Part shown: positions 58,428 through 64,000 of the stretch, piece after piece
How the letters are laid out: every line of letters begins with the position of its first letter
Numbering within the stretch: position 1 is the first letter of the stretch
DNA from: Porphyrobacter sp.
GTDB lineage: Bacteria > Pseudomonadota > Alphaproteobacteria > Sphingomonadales > Sphingomonadaceae
Length of the DNA stretch: 64,000 bases
NCBI GenBank assembly: GCA_017744315.1
Contig: JAGIBN010000001.1
Coordinates: 248,001 to 312,000 of the forward strand
Direction: 5' to 3'
The notes under the pieces: generated by a model
Databases searched by the model: none
Seen by the model: the letters and a program-made list of their open reading frames with translations, nothing else
Told to the model about the DNA's origin: nothing
Program-made: the position numbers and the translations under genes

Positions 58428-59639
58428 TTACGCCGCTTCTTTGGCTTGCCCGATCGGCAGCTTGGCCCGCACGGTCGCCTTGCTCAGGTCGAGGCCGTAG
58501 AGCTTGGCCGCGTTGCCGCCGACGAGGCTGCGGACCACGTCGGGGTTCATGTGACCCATGGTCTCGCCGATCGTGCGGATGCTGTTGGGCCAGATCGAGT
58601 CCGGATGCGGATAGTCGCTGGCCCAGAGCATGTTGTCCGGTCCCCAGAACTCGAGCAGCCGCATCGCGGTCGGGCTCTGCTGGAAGGTGCCGTAGACCTG
58701 GCGTTGGAACACTTCGCTCGGCTTCATCTTGTGCGGGATGCCGCCCTTGTCGGTCCAGTAATCGGCGCATTCCCACAGGCGATGGTGACGATAGTCGAGC
58801 TCTTCGATCACCCACGGAACCCAGCCCACGCCGCTTTCGGCGATGACGATCTTGAGCTTCGGGTGCCGTTCCAGGATGCCCCAGGCGAACAGGTCGACGA
58901 ACGGATCGAGGAACTGCTCGATGAACATCTTGGCGTGAAGGAAGGTCGCGCCCGGGCTGCCCCGGTACTTGTCGAATGCGTCGCCGGCCTTGGGGAACAC
59001 GGTGACGTGGAAGCTGAGCACGATGCCCGACTGTTCGAGGAGGTCGAACAGCGGCTCCCACCGCTTGTCCTCAAGCCGCGGTTCGGCAACGGCGATCTGC
59101 AGGTTGGCCTGGCGCACGCCGCCCTTCTTGGCCAGTCGCTGAAGCTCCTCGAAAGCCGCTTCGGGATGCGGCGGGAGCATGGCGACGCCGATCAGCCTGT
59201 CCGGCGCGACGCTGCAGAAATCTTCGTAGAGCCAGTCGTTGTAGGCGGCGTAGCAGGCGCGCATGAACGCCTCGTCCGTGGTCTTGATCGAGGTAACCGG
59301 CCCGAACACCACGTGTGCCCACACGTTGTCGCGATCCATGTCCTGCAGCCGCAAGACGGGGTTGCCGGCGCGCAGTTCGGTCAGGTCCTCGATTCCGCCG
59401 CGATCGTACGCGGTCAAGATCGGCTTGGGTCCGTCGCCAAACGGGCTCGGGCCCTTCTTGCCCGACCAGAAGCCCCAACGTTCCCCATCGGCGATCCACG
59501 CAGCCGCCTGACCCTCTGGCGCGACAATCTGCGGAGTGCGCTCGCCCCATTTCGCCGACATGCGCTTCGCGAGCGCGTCGGCGGGGAGCATGTTGAGGTC
59601 GAGATGGTCGTCGCAGGAGACGAGGGCGGCTTCGATCAT
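58428..59639 (-). CDS. Amidohydrolase_2 family metal-dependent hydrolase
   Basis: The start MIEAALVSCDDHLDLNMLP (403 aa; GGAGAG upstream) has the N-terminal D-x-H-x-D metal motif. Later 'VLSFHVTVFP', 'IVIAESGVGWVPWVIEELD' and 'MLWASDYPHPDSIWP' complete a TIM-barrel hydrolase/decarboxylase of the ACMSD group (COG2159). Many relatives act on aromatic or carboxylic intermediates; this one's substrate is unknown. It stands alone, with no degradation genes nearby. Confidence 0.88.
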   Translation of the reverse strand: MIEAALVSCDDHLDLNMLPADALAKRMSAKWGERTPQIVAPEGQAAAWIADGERWGFWSGKKGPSPFGDGPKPILTAYDRGGIEDLTELRAGNPVLRLQDMDRDNVWAHVVFGPVTSIKTTDEAFMRACYAAYNDWLYEDFCSVAPDRLIGVAMLPPHPEAAFEELQRLAKKGGVRQANLQIAVAEPRLEDKRWEPLFDLLEQSGIVLSFHVTVFPKAGDAFDKYRGSPGATFLHAKMFIEQFLDPFVDLFAWGILERHPKLKIVIAESGVGWVPWVIEELDYRHHRLWECADYWTDKGGIPHKMKPSEVFQRQVYGTFQQSPTAMRLLEFWGPDNMLWASDYPHPDSIWPNSIRTIGETMGHMNPDVVRSLVGGNAAKLYGLDLSKATVRAKLPIGQAKEAA

Positions 59640-59730
59640 GGCACTCTCCGGAAATATCGTTAGCTTGCTAATAGAATAGCCAAGCCGGTTGGGCAATCCG
59701 CTAGCATGTCATTCATTACGGGCGAGAACG

Positions 59731-59758
59731 AAAAAGGGCGCCCCGCAACGGGGCGCCC
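59731..59758 (-). terminator. Intrinsic terminator of the PhoX-like gene
   Basis: GGGCGCCCCG-N3-CGGGGCGCCC is a perfect 10-bp stem, and on the minus strand it is followed by TTTTT. It sits 36 bases past the PhoX-like stop, a classical rho-independent terminator. Confidence 0.9.
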
Positions 59759-59793
59759 AGTTCGCTCGCAACTTTCGGGAGGTGCGAGGGGTG

Positions 59794-62253
59794 TTAGAGT
59801 CCCACTACGCCGCCGTCGTTGCGGGTGATCGCGACGATCGCCGACCGCGGACGGCCCGAGGTGGTGCCGCCCTGGCTTTGCGGCCAGTTGCTGCTCGGGG
59901 CCGTTGCCGTGCCGTTTTCGCCCGGATGCTGGATGCCGACAAACAAGGTGCGGCCATCAGGCGTGGAGTCGACGCCGGTGAGCTCGCACTCCTTGGGTCC
60001 GACGAGGAAGCGCTTGAGGGTGGCTGCGGTGGCGGCAGCGCCGACGCGCGTGGCCTGCGTGGCCGTGGCACCGCCGGTGCCGACGTTGGTGATCGTCTTC
60101 ACGCCGCCATCGCCAACCGTGCCCGGAAGCGCGGCAAGCATCTGGTTGTTGGTCCGGTCGGTGAAGGCGCCATCGTCGGTCTGGATCCACAGCAGCGGCT
60201 TGACGAGACCGGCCGGGTTCTGGGTGCGGGAGAACCACAGGCCGTCGGGGCTCGAGAAGTCGTTGTCGGCGGTCAGACCCGAGAGATTGACGTTGTTCGG
60301 ATCGGAATCGGCCGAGTCAGCGCCGAACAGGTAGATGTCCCAGGCAAACCCGGTCGCCGCCGGATCGTCGGAGTTTTCGCGTAGACGGATGATGTGGCCG
60401 TTGGAGTTGCCGAACTGCGCCGTGTTGGTGGCGCCGCGCGGGTCGTTGTAGTGACGCGGGTTGGCGGCGTCGGTCCCGGTGAGCGGGCGTCCGGCGGCGT
60501 TGTTGTTGGTCAACGTCAGGTAGATTTCGCCGGTGACGTTGTTGGTCGCGGTCCATTCAGGGCGATCCATCGGGGTGGCGCCGACAGCGTCCGCGGCGAG
60601 GCGGGCGTTGACCAGAATGTCGATCTGGCTGGCGAACACGTATTCCGGGTCGGATCCGGTCACCGGACGATTGGGTACGCTGCCGAACACCAGCGGCAAC
60701 CAGGTGCCGGTGCCGTCGGCGTTGAACTTGGCGACGTAGAGCGTGCCGCTGTCGAGGTACTTGTCGCCGATCGCCAGGCGATCGGTCGCCTGCGCGTCGT
60801 TCGGATCCCAGTTCGCCGAGGAGACGAACTTGTAGAAGTACTCACGACGGGAGTCGTCGCCGAGGTACACCGCGAGCTTCTTTCCGGCGGTCAGCTTGCC
60901 GGCCCAGGCGCCTTCGTGGCCCATGCGGCCAAGAGCGGTGCGCTTGCGCGGTGCCTTGGTCGGATCATAGGGATCAATCTCGAGCACCCAGCCGAACTGG
61001 TTGGGCTCGTTGCGGTAGTCGGCCAGGGCATTCGCGCCGGACGCACGGGCGTCCCAGCGGCGGAACATCGGATCGGAGCCGGCGCTGGCCCAGGCGTAGT
61101 TGCCGGTCGAGCTGGTGACGCCATAACGACGCAGCGACGTCAGCTCGCGCGGCGTGCGGGCGGCATCGTCGCCGCTACGCAGGAAGTAGCCGGCCCAGTT
61201 TTCCTCGCAGGTCAGGTTCGTGCCCCACAGGGTGTGGCCGTTCGAACAGTTGTTGATCGTGCCGCGCCCGGAAGTGCCGTCGGTCGAGGCGACGGTCTTG
61301 AGGAAGTCGCTGCCGCGCACCGGACCGTTGAAGACGATCGGCGTATTCGGGGTGATGCGGCGGTTGAACGCGCCGTCCTGAGCCCAGGTCCAGGTGCGGT
61401 TGCCGGTGTCGCGGTACTCGGTGACGCTGACGCCGTGAGCTTCGATCTCCTTGGTCGCCTCTGCCGCAGGGCGGGGGCCGCTGGCGACGTTGGTCGGACC
61501 ATTGGGGTGAAGGTACTGGATGTTCAGGTTCTCGTGGTTCTGAACCATCAGGCCGCGAGTGGAGCTGTTGTCGTCACGGGTGCCGGTGGCGCTGAGGCCG
61601 TACCAGTAGAGCGCGTCACCATGGTCGCCGATGCGCTGGGCGAAGTTGGTGTCGGTCCCGTCGTTGGCGTAGCTCGCGACACCGGCGGCAATCGGATCGC
61701 CGAGCCGGGTCATTACCGTGACCGAATAGCCGGCAGGCACTGTCACGATGTCGTTGAGGTTCTTCGGAACCGCGGTGAACCCGAGGACGGCCGGGCTGAC
61801 GGTGACTTTGGTCTCATCGGACTTGGCGCCGAGAATGTCGGAGACCTGGAAGCGGAACACCAGATCGGTCGCTGCACCGACGGCCGGAGCGATGAAGCTC
61901 ACCGAGTTCCCGCTGCCGGTGAGTTCCACGGTCGGGCCAGAGACCTGGGTCCAGGTCGGCGCGGTGGCGGTGCCGGAAGTTGCGGCGCCGGTAAGGGTGA
62001 CCAGATGCCCGGTCGTCGTCGCAGCGTCGTCGCCTGCGCTAACGGTCGTGGCACCGCCGCCGCCGAAGACGTCGTCGCTGCACGCCGCGAGCAAGCTGGT
62101 GCCGAGCAGAGCAGCGACCGTGGTCTTGAAGCCACCGATCAGGGTGCCACGGCGTGAATAGCGCTCGGCGACGATCGCGTTGAGGTGCTGGTTTTCGGTG
62201 AAGTTGGTATCGACGTCGCCGTCCGAATAACCACGCGTAAGATCACTGCTCAT
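59794..62253 (-). CDS. PhoX-family (DUF839) phosphatase-like Tat-lipoprotein with Ig-like insert
   Basis: PhoX proteins are Ca/Fe alkaline phosphatases exported by Tat. From ATG 62253 (GGGGGA upstream) this 819-residue protein has a long polar N-tail, then 'YSRRGTLIGGFKTTVAALLGTSLLAAC', a Tat motif joined to a lipobox. An Ig/PKD-like domain (about 75-155) precedes the DUF839 propeller, with 'DHGDALYWYGLS', 'HENLNIQYLHPNG', 'NCSNGHTLWGTNLTCEENW', 'GHEGAWAGKLTAGK' and 'SSPDGLWFSR'. Extra modules make it longer than usual. Regulation by phosphate is expected but no Pho box is recognised. Confidence 0.9.
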   Translation of the reverse strand: MSSDLTRGYSDGDVDTNFTENQHLNAIVAERYSRRGTLIGGFKTTVAALLGTSLLAACSDDVFGGGGATTVSAGDDAATTTGHLVTLTGAATSGTATAPTWTQVSGPTVELTGSGNSVSFIAPAVGAATDLVFRFQVSDILGAKSDETKVTVSPAVLGFTAVPKNLNDIVTVPAGYSVTVMTRLGDPIAAGVASYANDGTDTNFAQRIGDHGDALYWYGLSATGTRDDNSSTRGLMVQNHENLNIQYLHPNGPTNVASGPRPAAEATKEIEAHGVSVTEYRDTGNRTWTWAQDGAFNRRITPNTPIVFNGPVRGSDFLKTVASTDGTSGRGTINNCSNGHTLWGTNLTCEENWAGYFLRSGDDAARTPRELTSLRRYGVTSSTGNYAWASAGSDPMFRRWDARASGANALADYRNEPNQFGWVLEIDPYDPTKAPRKRTALGRMGHEGAWAGKLTAGKKLAVYLGDDSRREYFYKFVSSANWDPNDAQATDRLAIGDKYLDSGTLYVAKFNADGTGTWLPLVFGSVPNRPVTGSDPEYVFASQIDILVNARLAADAVGATPMDRPEWTATNNVTGEIYLTLTNNNAAGRPLTGTDAANPRHYNDPRGATNTAQFGNSNGHIIRLRENSDDPAATGFAWDIYLFGADSADSDPNNVNLSGLTADNDFSSPDGLWFSRTQNPAGLVKPLLWIQTDDGAFTDRTNNQMLAALPGTVGDGGVKTITNVGTGGATATQATRVGAAATAATLKRFLVGPKECELTGVDSTPDGRTLFVGIQHPGENGTATAPSSNWPQSQGGTTSGRPRSAIVAITRNDGGVVGL

Positions 62254-62401
62254 TAGAGAATCCCCCATTCGAGAAATTGCGAATGAGCGGGGGACTATCG
62301 GGCCAATGTGACCTGCAGAGGCGATTCGGGTGGCGGTGTGGGGACCCTTCGGTGACCGTGCCGTAAGATCGAGGTCCCGAAATCGTAATCAGCGGGCGCG
62401 C

Positions 62402-62430
62402 AAAAAGGGCGCCCCGTGAGGGACGCCCTT
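62402..62430 (-). terminator. Terminator of the Gly-zipper gene
   Basis: AAGGGCG and CGCCCTT, extended by CCC/GGG over a bulge, form a stem just past the gene's stop, and on the minus strand TTTTTG follows. It is intrinsic type. Confidence 0.75.
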
Positions 62431-62455
62431 CGCGCTGTGACTTGAGGGGTTCGCT

Positions 62456-62830
62456 TTAGCGGCAGCGCAGACCGCTGGAATCGATTTCCTTGCCGATCAG
62501 CGCCCCGCCAGCAGCACCCAGAATGGTACCGAGTGTGCGGCTCTGACCGCCGTCGAGAGCGTGGCCGAGCAAAGCGCCGGCAGCGCCGCCGATAATCAGG
62601 CCGGTCGTGCCGTTGTCGCGCTTGCAATGGTACTGGCCGTCGTTGCCCCGCCAGACGCGGTCGTTGGCAGAGAGCTGGCGCGGCTCAACATAGCGGCCGT
62701 AGCGGTCATACCGGACGGCGTCGTGCGCGCGCTTGCCATGAGCCGGGGCCCAGGGCGGCGGGTCCGCCATGGCGGGAGCAGCGGATACTGTCATGGCGAC
62801 AGCAGCGATTGCGAGCAGTGACTTACGCAT
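62456..62830 (-). CDS. Secreted glycine-zipper (17-kDa antigen-like) protein
   Basis: The 124-residue product has a signal peptide (MRKSLLAIAAVAMTVSAAPAMA), a His/Tyr/Arg-rich linker, and two Gly-zipper helices (TTGLIIGGAAGALLGHALDGG, LGTILGAAGGALIGKEIDSS). It ends in 'LRCR', with a Cys partner in 'YHCKRDNG'. Such proteins sit in the outer membrane or envelope; the function is mostly unknown. Its ribosome site is inside a hairpin (see the next entry). Confidence 0.85.
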   Translation of the reverse strand: MRKSLLAIAAVAMTVSAAPAMADPPPWAPAHGKRAHDAVRYDRYGRYVEPRQLSANDRVWRGNDGQYHCKRDNGTTGLIIGGAAGALLGHALDGGQSRTLGTILGAAGGALIGKEIDSSGLRCR

Positions 62831-62834
62831 TGTG

Positions 62835-62882
62835 CGAACCTTTCCGTCGTCGTTTTTCTTGCCTCAACAACGGGAAGGTTCG
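62835..62882 (-). promoter_or_regulatory. Leader hairpin that sequesters the ribosome-binding site
   Basis: CGAACCTTTCCGT (62835-62847) and ACGGGAAGGTTCG (62870-62882) pair over about 13 bp with one mismatch. On the minus strand the second arm carries GGAAAGG, the likely Shine-Dalgarno, five bases or so before the ATG, so folding would limit translation. Confidence 0.5.
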
Positions 62883-62986
62883 TTCATCGATCCCCAACCT
62901 CAGATGAACAGAATCGCTCAGGCGAAGGGGTGCGACGAACTGCCAGTTTCATGCGGCGGGGCGAGAACATGCTCGGACCGAGAAGG

Positions 62987-64000
62987 CTACTTCTGCGCAG
63001 CGAGTTCGCTTTGAAGGGATGGCGCAGCAGTCGACGACCGTGGCTGGAGGCCGCTTTCGCCGAACCTGGCCTCATCCTCGATCATGTAGTTGCGCGTGAT
63101 TGGCGTTGTCCGGCGGTTGCGCAGGTATTGGAGCTGATAGACCACCATGCCGCCGTCGGTGAACATGGTCATCGAAGCCGCGAGGTAGAACGCGTAGAGG
63201 CGCCAGAAGCGCTCGTCGTACATCTCCACTATTGCGTCGTGATTGGTTTTGAACCGCTCGTACCAGGCATGGAGCGTGTAGACGTAGTGCATCCGCAGCG
63301 CTTCGCAGTCGGCCATGATCAGCCGTTCTCGTTCGCTGGCGAGGATGATTTCCGACAGGGCAGGGAGGTAGCCGCCGGGAAAAATGTGCTTTTGCATGAA
63401 GCGGTCGGTTGTGCCCGGCTTGCCCATGCGGCCCATAGTGTGGATCAGCGCCACGCCGTCGGGCGTCAGAAGCTCCTTCACCTTGCGGAAGAAGGTCGGG
63501 AAGAAGCTCGTCCCCAAGTGTTCGAACATCCCGATCGAGACGACCCGGTCGAACGGCCCCTCTAGATCGCGGTAGTCCATCAGCTCGAACTTCACCCGGT
63601 CGGATACGCCGGCAGCCGCGGCCCGTTCACGCGCCACCGCAAGCTGTTCCTTGGACAGCGTCACGCCGAGCACATCGACGTCGGCCACGCGGTTGAGATA
63701 GAGCGCCAGCCCGCCCCAGCCGCAACCGATGTCGACCACGCGCTGGCCCGGTTGCAGATAAAGCTTCGAGGCGATGTGGGCCTTCTTGTCGAGCTGGGCC
63801 TGTTCGATGCTGTTGGACGGGTCAGTGAAATACCCGCAGCTGTACTGCATGTCCGGATCGAGGAACTGGCGGTAGAGGTCGTTGCCGATGTCATAGTGAT
63901 GGGCGACGTTCTTCCTGGAGTCCGCCCTGCGATTGTAGGTATTCAGCAGGTGCCGCAGTCGGTTGGTCTTCTTGAGGAAGCTCGCCGAACCGTCGAGTTC
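62987..64000 (-). CDS. Cyclopropane-fatty-acyl-phospholipid synthase family (copy 2, 5' truncated)
   Basis: The frame continues to the window edge through 'NVAHHYDIGNDLYRQFLDP', so the ORF-track start at 63850 is internal and the N-terminus lies outside. Motifs: VVDIGCGWGGLALYL, 'SIGMFEHLGTSFFPTFFRKV' and 'HIFPGGYLPALSEI'. The 'HYDIGNDLY' motif is typical of true CFA synthases and related fatty-acid methyltransferases. It is the second family member in the window, clearly diverged from copy 1. Confidence 0.93.
   Translation of the reverse strand, partial: ELDGSASFLKKTNRLRHLLNTYNRRADSRKNVAHHYDIGNDLYRQFLDPDMQYSCGYFTDPSNSIEQAQLDKKAHIASKLYLQPGQRVVDIGCGWGGLALYLNRVADVDVLGVTLSKEQLAVARERAAAAGVSDRVKFELMDYRDLEGPFDRVVSIGMFEHLGTSFFPTFFRKVKELLTPDGVALIHTMGRMGKPGTTDRFMQKHIFPGGYLPALSEIILASERERLIMADCEALRMHYVYTLHAWYERFKTNHDAIVEMYDERFWRLYAFYLAASMTMFTDGGMVVYQLQYLRNRRTTPITRNYMIEDEARFGESGLQPRSSTAAPSLQSELAAQK

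Overview
This is a GC-rich alphaproteobacterial chromosome segment, most likely from the Sphingomonadales (Novosphingobium/Erythrobacter/Sphingomonas-like). The evidence is the secY-adk-rpsM-rpsK-rpoA-rplQ order, a TCA gene string running mdh-sucD-sucA-sucB-lpdA, a direct-repeat SOS box before uvrA, Gly-zipper secreted proteins, and dispersed CCTCCCCG/CGGGGAGG palindromes. The assignment is inference from gene content; no 16S rRNA or tRNA gene was recognised.

Layout. 1-5300: end of the spc/alpha ribosomal operon (secY 5' truncated), with a secreted SRPBCC gene between adk and rpsM. 5300-10040: prolyl oligopeptidase, a secreted Asn/Gly/Tyr-rich protein, and a small coupled membrane operon (PepSY, TRIC channel). 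10235-19614: one long minus-strand TCA operon (mdh, lipoprotein, sucD, sucA, sucB, flavodoxin-like, lpdA, VOC); sucC is absent. 20000-27700: c-di-GMP GGDEF-EAL protein, SleB-like hydrolase, M3 peptidase, thpR. 27846-33353: a LuxR-HTH/membrane trio, then a Slam-type outer-membrane barrel next to a surface lipoprotein with three TbpB-like modules. 33452-38014: SOS-controlled uvrA followed by an AT-rich two-gene insertion (DUF4747-like protein plus a four-helix membrane protein). 38245-47600: mixed accessory and housekeeping genes, including a terminase-small-subunit-like HTH gene carrying REP palindromes inside its frame, rlpA, argG, and between these two a tetraloop-rich region that looks like a large structured RNA. 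47714-54119: molybdopterin oxidoreductase/cytochrome b/SDR operon, a divergent MerR-controlled metal locus (glutaredoxin-MauE, His/Met-rich outer membrane protein) and chrA. 54116-64000: envelope genes, an HTH-NAD synthetase fusion next to pncC, an amidohydrolase, a Tat-lipoprotein PhoX, a Gly-zipper protein, and a second cyclopropane-fatty-acid synthase cut by the window end.

How the genes work together. The TCA operon makes the 2-oxoglutarate dehydrogenase E1, E2 and E3 components together with malate dehydrogenase and half of succinyl-CoA synthetase. pncC and nadE form a NAD salvage pair, apparently with a built-in DNA-binding domain and a palindrome at its start. The Slam/TbpB-like pair is a self-contained surface-lipoprotein export system. 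The MerR locus carries a near-textbook mer-type operator. The best candidates for something undescribed are the Slam pair with a triple-module client, the AT-rich DUF4747-like/TM cassette, the HTH-NadE fusion, and the structured RNA downstream of argG.
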